A stretch of 64,000 nucleotides of DNA. Origin: CAVPOO01 sp963707015 (GTDB lineage Bacteria; Pseudomonadota; Gammaproteobacteria; Thiohalobacterales; Thiohalobacteraceae). The position numbers and the translations under genes were made by a program. Shown here in pieces: positions 1-8,146 of this stretch. The notes beneath the pieces are model-generated. The model was given only the letters and a program-made list of their open reading frames with translations. It searched no databases and had not been told where the DNA came from. Positions within the stretch are counted from its first letter, which is position 1, and each line of letters opens with the position of its first letter. The stretch covers positions 99,474-163,473 of the forward strand of contig CAVPOO010000014.1 of NCBI GenBank assembly GCA_963707015.1, read 5' to 3'.

Positions 1-214
1 GTCTTTCTTTGGCCCCTTTTATGGGGGCTACAACATCATCGAGCTGGATCATGAGAACTATCAATATGCCCTGATTTGTGGGCCGGACAGGTCCTATCTC
101 TGGATCTTGTCGAGGACGAAGAAAATGGACCATGCCATTCTCGACAGGCTCGTCAGCAAGGCAAGCAGTCTGGGTTTCGATACAGAGAAACTGATTCTTG
201 TCAGCCAGGACTGA
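1..214 (+). CDS. blc: Lipocalin (Blc family), C-terminal part
   Basis: The frame is open from the window edge to TGA at 212-214, giving about 70 residues. The piece carries the C-terminal lipocalin signature: a GPFYGGY turn, then YALICGPDRSYLWILSR, a final helix and the ending LVSQD, as in bacterial Blc. Blc proteins are outer-membrane lipoproteins that bind fatty acids or lysophospholipids. The N-terminal half with the signal peptide and GxW motif lies before the window, so lipoprotein status cannot be seen. Family assignment is secure from the C-terminal motif; the symbol is by family resemblance only. Confidence 0.8.
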   Translation, partial: SFFGPFYGGYNIIELDHENYQYALICGPDRSYLWILSRTKKMDHAILDRLVSKASSLGFDTEKLILVSQD

Positions 215-420
215 AAGCGGTACCCATGTGTTGTTGAATTCCCCGGCGCCAGGCAAGGCCGGTCAAGCAGGGCGCCCGTGTGTGCGGAAAAAAACAAGCC
301 GTCTATGCGGCGGGTTCGTATATCAGCCGGAACTGTGATCTGACGGGGTTTCCAAGACAAGGCCCCAGGGCGGCACCCCGAGGCCTGTCGATCTTGATTA
401 AACGGGCTTGCAGCGTTGGC

Positions 421-1125
421 CTACTGTACTTCTTCTATTGTTGGCTTAACGTCATCCCTTATGGCGCCATCCTGAAAGATGCTGCAGTACGGGTCCCGAT
501 CGATGTTCACCTTCTCGAGTTTCACCGGGAAACCCAGAATAACCGCGGTGAAGTTGCACTGCCAGTACTCCGGCGTCACGCTTGAGGTGTGCGTCGTGCA
601 GTCAATCTCCAGGGGCAGACTCAGACCAGGAGCCGTGGCGTCCAATTCGATTTGGATAGCGCTGATTTCACCCGACAGCCGGGCGCCATTGGGGGAAGGA
701 TACTTTGCCCCCTTGGTGCTGATCGCAGATCCCGTAAACCCCTGCATGGTGTACGGGCCAGCAACGTTGGTCACCTTTCCGTTTGCGTCGTAGACGGACT
801 GCTCGCCATGTCCAAACTTGTTATTGCGTTTCGTCAGTTTTCCAGTCTTCTTGGCACTGTACACCAGACGGACCGGGGGGCCGTAACCGTTCATGTCATC
901 CCCATTAGGCGGTACCTCCATGCTTTTCAGCATGGAATCCCCCAACGACAGCGAATTTCCTCCCGTGAGATTGGCGAGTGCGCCATCCCGCATAAGGTAC
1001 TCGATACCGTATTTCCAGTCGTCAGCAACCGGCTTGTAACACACCGCTTTGTCGCCCGCATGGGCCGCACCGAACGGCAGCGCGGCGCCCAGGCTCAGGG
1101 CGACGGTGGCGCTCAGGCTGATCAA
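421..1125 (-). CDS. Exported protein of unknown function, start region frameshifted
   Basis: About 234 residues with an N-terminal hydrophobic stretch ending in an AHA signal cleavage site; the mature part contains several cysteines and no motif I recognise. The only in-frame start is a TTG at 1125 without a ribosome binding site. A far better start is ATG at 1149-1151, preceded by AGGAG at proper spacing, but it runs into a tract of eight A (1141-1148) that leaves it one base out of frame. One extra A would give a classic signal peptide beginning MKKKCETTR. So either the tract slips during transcription, or an A is missing (mutation or sequencing error). It is convergent with the lipocalin gene. 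Confidence 0.65.
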   Translation of the reverse strand: MISLSATVALSLGAALPFGAAHAGDKAVCYKPVADDWKYGIEYLMRDGALANLTGGNSLSLGDSMLKSMEVPPNGDDMNGYGPPVRLVYSAKKTGKLTKRNNKFGHGEQSVYDANGKVTNVAGPYTMQGFTGSAISTKGAKYPSPNGARLSGEISAIQIELDATAPGLSLPLEIDCTTHTSSVTPEYWQCNFTAVILGFPVKLEKVNIDRDPYCSIFQDGAIRDDVKPTIEEVQ

Positions 1126-1490
1126 ACGGGTCGTTTCGCATTTTTTTTCATCTATCTCAGGCTCCTAAATTGTCATTGATTTTCATTTTCTGATTGTTTT
1201 AAGAAGCGCGGTGCAGCACAGCTCCCGCGGTCTGTCCGCAGGGGTGTACCCACACCTTGCTTCGTCGCCATGAGATCGCAGGATGCTCCCGGCGTCGGGC
1301 GCCTGCGGCAAAGCGAAAAACCAGGACGGTCTCCGCCCCGAATTCCCCAAATGGCCGGTGCGCCTCGGGAGCCTGCCCCCTGCGTCTCTGACGGCTCTTG
1401 TGGTTGTTGATTGCTTCCTGGATCACGCGGAAACCTTGAGATTGGCTCGCCGCACCGGATGGGCCCACATCTATCCCTGAAGCCCTCGTA

Positions 1491-1519
1491 AAGGGTAGAA
1501 CATTTCGCCAAGGGGTCAA
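1491..1519 (-). promoter_or_regulatory. Possible sigma-70 promoter
   Basis: On the minus strand TTGACC (1514-1519) is followed after 16 bases by TACCCT (1492-1497). The -35 is near consensus and the -10 is poor. It would drive the exported protein downstream with a leader of about 340 bases. Weak evidence, from sequence match only. Confidence 0.2.
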
Positions 1520-1952
1520 GTCGAAGCAAACGGCTGAGCCGGCAATCGTTCGTCTGGTTCCCGCGGCAGGACGCGGTATGACAAGGTTTGTGCTTCTGCA
1601 ACAGAGGGTTTTCTCGCAATGCTCACCTATTCTGTTTAGACACGATCCAGTCCGGGAAACAGCCGTGTAGCGAACACTTCACCCGGTCGTCGCATCACAC
1701 CAGCCACGTCGTCCGCCTACAGACCAGCGGCTACCCGAGTCGGTGAATACGCACGTTGATTTACGGTCCACTGAAACTTCCGCGCTCTCCGTGCACGGCG
1801 CGACTCGATGACGCTGCGTTTCGAGGTTCGGCAGCCGCGGCTGGAACTGATCGGGAACTGAGCGGAACTGGGGCCTGACTCTATTGCGGCTCGTGGCGGA
1901 GGCCGCGCTTGATGCTGTGGCAGCACAAGCGATTGGGTTCAATGTAAGCAAG

Positions 1953-1985
1953 AAAGAAATAAAACGGCGACCCGAAGGCCGCCGT
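1953..1985 (-). terminator. Rho-independent terminator, minus strand
   Basis: On the minus strand a nine-pair GC-rich stem (one G-U pair) closes on a TTCG tetraloop and is followed by TTTTATTTCTTTC. It is a textbook intrinsic terminator for a transcript coming from beyond position 1990. No protein gene lies there on that strand. Confidence 0.65.
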
Positions 1986-2030
1986 CTGGAGGAGTCGACC
2001 AGAAAATGATGGTCAATTACAGGCTATCAC

Positions 2031-2084
2031 GTTGGATCCCTCGCCAATATGGGTAGCTCTACCCATATTGGCGAGGGATCCAAC
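2031..2084. repeat. Perfect 26-base inverted repeat with a 2-base spacer
   Basis: Arms 2031-2056 and 2059-2084 are exact reverse complements around CT at 2057-2058; the left arm begins GTTGGATCCC and ends GGGTAG. There is no T-run on either side, so it is not a simple terminator. It could be a cruciform, a repeat insertion or an operator. Confidence 0.85.
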
Positions 2085-2514
2085 CAACCCGATCAGGCCG
2101 GAAGCGAAGCGGCGGACGGCAGCCACAACTTGTCGATACGTAAGACTACCCGCACCGCAACGCACTGCGTCCGGCGCTGGTCGGAAGCACTTTGCGTATC
2201 AAAGCAGATTGACGGATAGACGTGGACTTGGCCACCGCGAAGGCTTTTCCCGGCAACGAGAGTCGACTTGCCCAGCGTGTGGGCGAGCGCGGTGAATACG
2301 AAGCGAACACTATCCGGCGTTCGAGCCGACGGCTGAGACCCACTATGGGTCGTCTATCTCCGTGGCCGGCGACCCAAGCTTTAATTTTTAGGAATTCGAG
2401 GATCCTGCATGAAAACAAATGGATATGGATGCCCATGTCCCGATGCAGAATTCATTCTGGTTTTCAGGTCAGGAATGGTATAAATGATGCCTCGTTCTTA
2501 TGAGGATTCATACA

Positions 2515-3558
2515 ATGAAAAGGCACTGGTTTGTCTCGTTATATGCCCTGGTGGCGCTGACCGGCACGGTTTTCGCCGCCGATGGGCAATGGCAGGCGCT
2601 ACCTGAGACCGCTCCTGCGCCAGCCGACAACCCGACCACTGAGGCCCGGGTCACACTGGGCAAGATGCTGTATTTCGATACCCGCTTCTCCTCCACCGGC
2701 ACGGTGTCCTGCTTCTCCTGTCACAACGTCATGGAAGGCGGCGACGATCACAGGCCTACCTCTATTGGTGTACACGGGCAGATCGGCGGGCGTAATGCCC
2801 CGACCGTCTGGAACGCGGCCTTCCATTCGGTTCAGTTCTGGGACGGTCGTGCGCCCACGCTGGAGGAGCAGTCCAAGGGTCCGCCGACGAACCCCATCGA
2901 AATGGGCATGAAGGACCTGGATGCCACTATCGACCGCGTTCGCAGCATTCCGGGTTACCGGTCCTACTTCGAGGCCGCCTTCGGCGCAGGCGATGTCATC
3001 ACCATCGACAACGCCGCGCGGGCCGTCGCCGCCTACGAGCGTACCCTGATCACGCCCAATAGTCCCTATGACCGCTACGTCAAGGGCGACAAGCAGGCTA
3101 TGAGTGCCCAGCAGGTGCGGGGTATGGAAACCTTCGCCGCACTGGGCTGCACGGCTTGCCACTCAGGTCCTGCGTTCAACGGCGCCGCCAGTCTCCCGAT
3201 CGGGCAGGGCCTGTTCATGAAATTCCCGACTTTCCCTGGCAGCGATTACGACACTCGCTACAAGCTGACGGAGGATCCGGGACGCTACAACGTCACCGAG
3301 AAGGATGCCGACAGAAACCTGTGGCGGGTGCCGACGTTGCGCAACCTCACCTATACCGCACCCTATTTCCACAACGGTTCGGTCGCTGGCCTCGCGGAGG
3401 CGGTGCGGGTGATGGGCAGGACCCAGCTCGGCAAGGACCTGAGCGATGCCCAGGTCAAGGATATCGTCGCCTTCCTCAGCGCACTGGATGGCGAATTTCC
3501 ACAGCAAACCATGCCCAGGCTGCCGGCAACGCCCGGCGACTTGTTGACCGGTAACTAG
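2515..3558 (+). CDS. Diheme cytochrome c peroxidase (CcpA/MauG family)
   Basis: 347 residues with a Sec signal peptide cut near TVFA-ADG (residue 21). Two CXXCH heme sites are visible: CFSCH at residues 66-70 and CTACH near residue 213, the arrangement and length of bacterial diheme cytochrome c peroxidases, which reduce hydrogen peroxide in the periplasm using electrons from small cytochromes or copper proteins. The ATG at 2515 is chosen over an ATG at 2500 because GAGGA lies just upstream of it and the signal peptide starts there. It stands alone; the next gene is convergent and a degenerate hairpin follows the stop codon. A MauG-like role cannot be excluded without a substrate gene nearby. 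Confidence 0.9.
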   Translation: MKRHWFVSLYALVALTGTVFAADGQWQALPETAPAPADNPTTEARVTLGKMLYFDTRFSSTGTVSCFSCHNVMEGGDDHRPTSIGVHGQIGGRNAPTVWNAAFHSVQFWDGRAPTLEEQSKGPPTNPIEMGMKDLDATIDRVRSIPGYRSYFEAAFGAGDVITIDNAARAVAAYERTLITPNSPYDRYVKGDKQAMSAQQVRGMETFAALGCTACHSGPAFNGAASLPIGQGLFMKFPTFPGSDYDTRYKLTEDPGRYNVTEKDADRNLWRVPTLRNLTYTAPYFHNGSVAGLAEAVRVMGRTQLGKDLSDAQVKDIVAFLSALDGEFPQQTMPRLPATPGDLLTGN

Positions 3559-3567
3559 GGAACCGAT

Positions 3568-3612
3568 GGGGTCGGTGACAGATAAAAATGATGGCGGTTT
3601 GTTGCCGGCCCC
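3568..3612. repeat. Degenerate palindromic repeat, probable bidirectional terminator
   Basis: GGGGTCGGTGACAGAT and the imperfectly complementary GTTTGTTGCCGGCCCC form a hairpin between two convergent genes. It is a diverged copy of the intact hairpin at 6199-6247. Confidence 0.5.
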
Positions 3613-3625
3613 TTTGTTGTCTTTT

Positions 3626-4189
3626 TCAGCTCGCTCGAAAAGAGGTGGCGACCGACTCGAACACCGGCCGGTCACGCTCGAAGTAGTGCAGGGTGGGCGC
3701 GCGGTAGGTCAGCAAATAGAAGCCGCGTTCGTCGACGAAGCCGCGAATCAGCAGCTCCATGCGCAGGCCCTCTTCGGTTTTGAACCGGAGATGCAGTGCA
3801 AAACCGGTCTGTCCGCCGATCTCAACCGGCGCATTGCTGAGTACCTCCAGACTGGGTAATTTCTGCTCCGCGGTGGCTCTGATCTCGGCAATCGTCAGGT
3901 CGGCAAGTTCGGAGGGCAGCATGCCGGGTGACGACGTCCTCTTCAGGTTTTCGAAGCCCTTGTCGTGCGCCCGGTACTCGATGAGGATGCGCTGCAGGTC
4001 AGGGCCATCTCTGGACAGCAGGACGGTGTCGTCTTTCTCGAACCGTACCCAGCCGGCGGGCAGGCTGACATGGTAATGCGCGCCACGGTACTGCGTGTCG
4101 GCGCTGTCGATCCTGACCCAGTTGGCCGCGCAGCCAGCCAGCATGCCGACCAGAAGCATCATGAGCAGTTTGTATGGCATCGCGGTCAC
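3626..4189 (-). CDS. Putative lipoprotein of unknown function
   Basis: 187 residues with a lipoprotein signal peptide (LAGC lipobox near residue 19). The mature part has no motif I can name; it is rich in beta-prone segments. The GTG at 4189 directly follows the stop codon of the upstream M48 protease gene (TGAGTG), and an ATG nine bases further in is an alternative start. It is the last gene of a tight three-gene set: lipoprotein, M48 protease lipoprotein, this gene. Coupling to a periplasmic protease suggests envelope maintenance, but this is inference from position only. Confidence 0.75.
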   Translation of the reverse strand: MTAMPYKLLMMLLVGMLAGCAANWVRIDSADTQYRGAHYHVSLPAGWVRFEKDDTVLLSRDGPDLQRILIEYRAHDKGFENLKRTSSPGMLPSELADLTIAEIRATAEQKLPSLEVLSNAPVEIGGQTGFALHLRFKTEEGLRMELLIRGFVDERGFYLLTYRAPTLHYFERDRPVFESVATSFRAS

Positions 4190-5323
4190 TCAGTTCTTTC
4201 TCAGGGAAGACCTGTACAGTTCGATGTAACCCTTGTCCGGCGCGTCAGGACGCAGCTCCAGATAGCGCCTGAAGAAGGATTCGGCCTGTTCCGGCCGGTC
4301 GCTTTTCATGTAGTGTAAGCCCAGCGCGCGGTACGTGGGGGCAAACGCGGGCGCCAGCCGCAAGGCCGCCTGATAGGCGTTCGCGGCCCGTTCGCTGTCG
4401 CCCTCTTCACCGCGCAGGCGGTAGGCCTCGCCCAGGTAGAACCTCGCCGACGGCGGATAGCGGGTAAACGCATCGTCGCGTTCGAGTATCAGGAGCACGC
4501 TCTGGTACTGGCCGAGCTCGAGATAGTCCTGCAACAGCTCCAGCTGCAGCTTTTCCAGCTGCTCGCGGTAGGTCTGCTCACCCCGGTTTCGATTCGCTCC
4601 CCCACTTTGGCGTACTAACTGGCTGAAGCTCTGGATACGTTCCTGCAGTCTGGGGTGGGTTGAGAAGAAGTAAGGCTCATCGATATCGAGCGCGTCCACC
4701 TCGGCCAACAGGTACTCGAAGGTCACGGGCGCCTGGCTGACATCGTAGCCGGCCGCCCGCAGCCGCTCGAAGCCGTCCACGTCCGCCTCGCGCTCGAGGT
4801 CCTTGGAATACCCGTACATCGAGGATATAGCTACCAGGTCGCCGAGCAGCGGTATGCCGGTCACCACTCCGAAGCCGGTCGAGAAGGCGGTGGAGCTCTT
4901 GACGTTGCGCTGCTGCTGCCAACTGTGCTTGTGCGTGAAATGCACACCCTCGTGGGCCAGAACGGTGGCCAGCTGGGCCTCGTTGTCCAGACGCGCGAGC
5001 ATGCCGGTATTGATGTAGATACTGCCGTTGGGCAGGGCAAAGGCGTTCAGACTGGGTGAATCGAGGATCCTGACACGGATGGTGTCTGCGTATTCGGGGT
5101 ACAGCTTGCGCATGATGCCTGCAACGTAGGCCTGCAGCGCGGCATCCTCATACAGGTAATCCGCATTCACCATCTGCTGGTCCAGCTCCTGCGCCGTGTG
5201 CCACAGGCGGCGCTCCTCGGCCGTGAGGCCGGCGGCACCCTGGGCGCCTGTCATGGGCGCGATCGGCGCCGCCTGGCAGCCGGTCAGCGAGAGAACACCC
5301 ATCAGCACAGCCAGACGCCGCAT
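4190..5323 (-). CDS. M48 family metalloprotease lipoprotein with C-terminal TPR repeats
   Basis: 377 residues. A lipobox LTGC places the lipidated cysteine at residue 16. The zinc site is HEGVH (124-128) with the third ligand in EREAD (177-181). The C-terminal third (about 240-370) contains helical repeats typical of TPRs, with matches such as Y-x-ALGLHYM and AESFFRRYLELRP. This is the layout of BepA/YfgC-like periplasmic proteases that act on outer-membrane assembly, though those are usually near 480 residues and not lipidated, so the exact orthology is uncertain. It starts 3 bases after the upstream lipoprotein gene and abuts the downstream one, so the three are probably cotranscribed. Confidence 0.88.
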   Translation of the reverse strand: MRRLAVLMGVLSLTGCQAAPIAPMTGAQGAAGLTAEERRLWHTAQELDQQMVNADYLYEDAALQAYVAGIMRKLYPEYADTIRVRILDSPSLNAFALPNGSIYINTGMLARLDNEAQLATVLAHEGVHFTHKHSWQQQRNVKSSTAFSTGFGVVTGIPLLGDLVAISSMYGYSKDLEREADVDGFERLRAAGYDVSQAPVTFEYLLAEVDALDIDEPYFFSTHPRLQERIQSFSQLVRQSGGANRNRGEQTYREQLEKLQLELLQDYLELGQYQSVLLILERDDAFTRYPPSARFYLGEAYRLRGEEGDSERAANAYQAALRLAPAFAPTYRALGLHYMKSDRPEQAESFFRRYLELRPDAPDKGYIELYRSSLRKN

Positions 5324-5326
5324 CTG

Positions 5327-6095
5327 TCACTGGCCGGCTGGCGAGCCGTCCCCGACGGTCCGCAGGCCGGGGTAGCCCTGCATGAGTTCGCGGGCCAGCG
5401 CCAGGCAGGAGCCAGGGTCCCGCAGGTCCGTGCCCCCGCTCGCGACCTTGTAGTTCAGCCACAGCAGATCGCCGGTGTCAAAGTCCACGAGTCCGCCGAG
5501 CAGCACGGAGTGGCCAAGCGGAACCATGACACCAAACACCGCACCGACCACTGCCGTGGCCTTGCGTCCCGCCGAGGAGACGACGTCTTCGCCGACGATC
5601 ACCAGACCGGCGTCGATGCCGTACCTGGTTTTCAGAAAACGCAGTTGATTGCCCAGCGTATAGTCGAAATGCGTCAGCCTTGAAGTGCCAGGCCGAATTG
5701 GCCGGCAGCGTCGCCCACATCGCGTTATTCGCCACCAGGTTAAACAGTGCCAGGTGTTCCTTGATGATTTCGCGTTCCTCGGCGGTGAGCGCGGATGTAT
5801 CGACCTCGCGCGTCACGCAGCACTTCCCCCGCGGATCCTTGGAGACCAGCATCGCCGCGCGGATATTGTCTTCGGCGCTGCGACTCCACTCGGGCACCTG
5901 TTCCTTCACACCGCCCGCCGACATCTCGTAGACGTCCACGTCCACCGGGAGCAGCACAACCTGCTCGAGCGGTCGGGCAGCCGCATCGCGCTGCAGGCTG
6001 TGGTGCACCTTCGCCGTGGGTCCTGTGGTACAGCCCGCCACCGTCAGCGCCATCAGCAACAGCCACACAGCCCCGGCGTGGTAGTCCCTGTGCAT
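5327..6095 (-). pseudogene. Lipoprotein gene interrupted by one frameshift
   Basis: Starts at ATG 6095 after AGGGAC, with a lipoprotein signal (VAGC). The frame reads to about residue 140 (HFKADAF) and then continues in the next frame as DYTLGNQLRFLKTRYGIDAG, ending in GDGSPAGQ at 5327. Both halves clearly belong to one protein of about 255 residues; the downstream half has two membrane-like or buried strands and a repeated glycine pattern. The switch point is near 5670-5680, where a TTT run has one T too many. It may be a recent mutation or a sequencing error. First gene of the operon with the M48 protease. Function unknown. Confidence 0.75.
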
Positions 6096-6198
6096 GTCCC
6101 TGTCTCGCTTTACGCTCTTCACGGCACGCCGATTGAAGCGCGAGCAACGCACGGTGTCAAACTGCATTCAGAGCTAACGAAACTGAAGGGCTGGAATT

Positions 6199-6247
6199 AA
6201 GGGGTCGGTGACAAATGATAATGATTGCGATTTGTCACCGACCCCTT
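6199..6247. repeat. 18-base perfect inverted repeat (GGGGTCGGTGACAAAT type)
   Basis: Arms 6199-6216 and 6230-6247 are exact complements around a 13-base loop, followed by T residues on the plus strand. This type of GGGGTC...GACCCC hairpin resembles REP-like elements of gammaproteobacteria. It sits in the gap between two minus-strand genes and can act as a terminator. Confidence 0.8.
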
Positions 6248-6256
6248 TTAGGCGGT

Positions 6257-7549
6257 TCAGTTCGAGCCAGGCGGCGCAAGTACGAGGAATCCATCGGGCG
6301 CAAGGCGGGTTGCCAGCATCACGTCGTTGATGTCGCGGTGCTCGAGCCAGGTGCGGGTGCGTCGATGCGCAGGGTCGCGCCAGAAGGACTCGATCTGCTC
6401 GCCAATGGGCACATAGGGCATGAGTTCCTGCAGCCGTGCCTGCGCGCCGGCACTGAACAGGGAGCGACCCCGGCCGTCTTGCGCCGCCTGCCACAGCTTT
6501 TCCACCGCGTGCAGCCCGATTGCCAGGCCAAGCTCGCGAAAGGCGAGACGGTAGTCGGCCGGCAGCTGCAAGTCGCCGCTGCGTGCGTAGTGCTGCAGGC
6601 CCGCGAGCGAGGCCGTGAGCAAGGTCTCGACGAGATGCGTGTCCGCCGGTGCCCCTTGCTGAAGCAGCTGTTGCACACGGTAGGCATCTGTCAACAGGCC
6701 GCCGATGCCGAGCGGATCCGCGGTTGCCAGACCGTCGCCGGCGATCATCGCCAGGAACTGGCCGGTTTCGTGGGCGAGGTCGGGTTCGCCGGCGGCGTCG
6801 GGAAGCGCGGTCGCAGTCGCAGCGAGCTGCAGCGCGTTGACGTAGCCGTCCAGCGGATCGTGCTGCCCCATCGAAGGGACCAGCGGCCGCGTGAGGTCGA
6901 TGCTCATCTTCCAGTACATTCTGTGCATACGGCCGGCGGCGGGCTGGTAGGCGAAGGCGCGGTAGGCGGTGCTGGCGAGTTCGCGCGCCCACAGGTTGAA
7001 GCTGGCTTGGCCCGTCGAACGCGTCACCTGATCGAGGGCGTGCATCCACTTGGTCAGGTAGTGGAAGTACTGGCCGTCGCGGTCCCACTCGAGCCGCTCA
7101 TCGAAACGATCCTCCGGGCCACGCTCGGGAAGTTGTTTGCCAATGCGCAGACCGCCCCGGGTCGGATGGGCCTCGCCCTCGGGCTCGCTCAGCCCGCTGA
7201 GCCAGCCGCTGCGGCGATCGTCGTCCCGATGCTGCCCCAGCGTGTGATGGACCTGTGCGACCAGTCGCAGCGCAAGCTCGCTGTCGTGTGCGTCCCCAGT
7301 CACGCGCGCCAGGCCGAGTAAGTTGCACACGGCGAAGGCGTCCGTCCAGAGGTAGCGTTTCTGTGACTGCCCGGATGCGAGGCCCGTGCGCTCGGCAAAA
7401 CCCTGCATGAGCGCGACGGCCTCCTGTATACGCGGATCGGGCATGTTTACGGACTCCTCCTGCGCACCGGCCACGGTGAGCGCGAGCGAAAGAATCGCGC
7501 CAGACAGGCACACATGCGCGCGCAGTTGCCAGCGTTTGCGAAGATACAT
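6257..7549 (-). CDS. Exported protein of unknown function, helical
   Basis: 430 residues from ATG 7549, which follows GAGGTTAC and opens a clear signal peptide cut after VAGA. Longer in-frame extension to 7753 reads through an intergenic repeat and is rejected. The mature protein is helix-rich with many tryptophans and histidines (WTDAFAVCNLL, YFHYLTKWMHALDQV, WARELASTAYRAF), which recalls an alpha/alpha toroid of the type found in glycan-processing enzymes. I cannot name catalytic residues, so no activity is assigned. It stands alone between two repeat elements. Confidence 0.8.
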   Translation of the reverse strand: MYLRKRWQLRAHVCLSGAILSLALTVAGAQEESVNMPDPRIQEAVALMQGFAERTGLASGQSQKRYLWTDAFAVCNLLGLARVTGDAHDSELALRLVAQVHHTLGQHRDDDRRSGWLSGLSEPEGEAHPTRGGLRIGKQLPERGPEDRFDERLEWDRDGQYFHYLTKWMHALDQVTRSTGQASFNLWARELASTAYRAFAYQPAAGRMHRMYWKMSIDLTRPLVPSMGQHDPLDGYVNALQLAATATALPDAAGEPDLAHETGQFLAMIAGDGLATADPLGIGGLLTDAYRVQQLLQQGAPADTHLVETLLTASLAGLQHYARSGDLQLPADYRLAFRELGLAIGLHAVEKLWQAAQDGRGRSLFSAGAQARLQELMPYVPIGEQIESFWRDPAHRRTRTWLEHRDINDVMLATRLAPDGFLVLAPPGSN

Positions 7550-7621
7550 GTAACCTCGGACAGGTGCGAATCTTTCCGGCCGTCTGTTTCGCTGCGGCGA
7601 CTGACAGGCGTATTTTAGACC

Positions 7622-7720
7622 CAATGTGGGGAGGGTTGGAGGTAAACCACCTCCAGCCCCCCACCCTCCCCCTTGTCTCCGGTCTAACCCCTGAGGGGGA
7701 GGGGATAAAGGGGCTTGACT
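7622..7720. repeat. Intergenic repeat rich in CCCTCCCCC / GGGGGAGGGG
   Basis: Contains palindromic blocks such as ACCACCTCC and CCCCTGAGGGGGAGGGG. Related blocks occur at about 9838-9905 and 31463-31665. Noncoding; the extended frame of the upstream gene crosses it by chance. Confidence 0.55.
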
Positions 7721-7842
7721 GGGCGTCGGGCTTCGTGCCGTGGCAGAAAACATATCCTTTCTTCAGGCCTGCGCTACGGGAATTACCTGTTTGTGAAATA
7801 ATGCCTTTCTGCAAATCTTTACAAGACAAGGGAGTTCTGACC

Positions 7843-8121
7843 ATGAAAGCAACCGCTGAATTACAGGTCGTGCCGATTGGCACTGGTGTCTCCGTCCGGC
7901 GGGAGATCAGCCGTGTCGTCGAACTGCTGCAGGACCGTGACTTCATCCTCGAGACGCACGCCTCGGGCACCAATATCGAAGGGGAACTGGCGGAGATACT
8001 CGCTGCGGTCGGGCAGGTGCACGAGGCCCTGCACCGTGAGGGCAGCGTGCGTCTGATCAGCTTCCTGAAGCTGGAGTCGCGCACCGACAAGACGCCGACG
8101 CTGGCCGGCAAGAAGCTCTGA
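7843..8121 (+). CDS. MTH1187/UPF0045 family thiamine-binding protein
   Basis: 92 residues. Starts at ATG 7843, eight bases after GGGAG; an upstream extension to 7564 is rejected for lack of a binding site. The pattern of an N-terminal beta strand with VVPIGTG, then ISRVVELLQ, then the ETHASGTNIEGE segment and a final beta strand is that of the MTH1187/YqgV (UPF0045) family, small ferredoxin-like-fold proteins; some members bind thiamine or a pyrimidine precursor. It is followed 25 bases later by the tandem nitroreductase gene and may be cotranscribed with it. Confidence 0.88.
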   Translation: MKATAELQVVPIGTGVSVRREISRVVELLQDRDFILETHASGTNIEGELAEILAAVGQVHEALHREGSVRLISFLKLESRTDKTPTLAGKKL

Positions 8122-8146
8122 TGAGCCCCGGTGAGAAACGTGTGGC

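Larger units (their letters stand above)
1152..2514. other. Long intergenic region without a supported gene
   Basis: About 1.36 kb between the exported protein and the peroxidase. Open frames here on both strands have no recognisable protein features or ribosome binding sites. It holds a possible minus-strand promoter near 1.5 kb, a good minus-strand terminator near 1.97 kb and a 54-base perfect palindrome at 2031-2084. The terminator has no obvious gene upstream of it on the minus strand, so a small RNA or a decayed gene between about 2.0 and 2.5 kb is possible. Confidence 0.5.

Noticed and set aside
1173..1619. Overlapping minus-strand open frames of 106 and 148 codons
   Set aside because: No ribosome binding site, composition unlike a folded protein (Arg/Pro/Gly-rich shadow), and two frames overlap; kept as intergenic.
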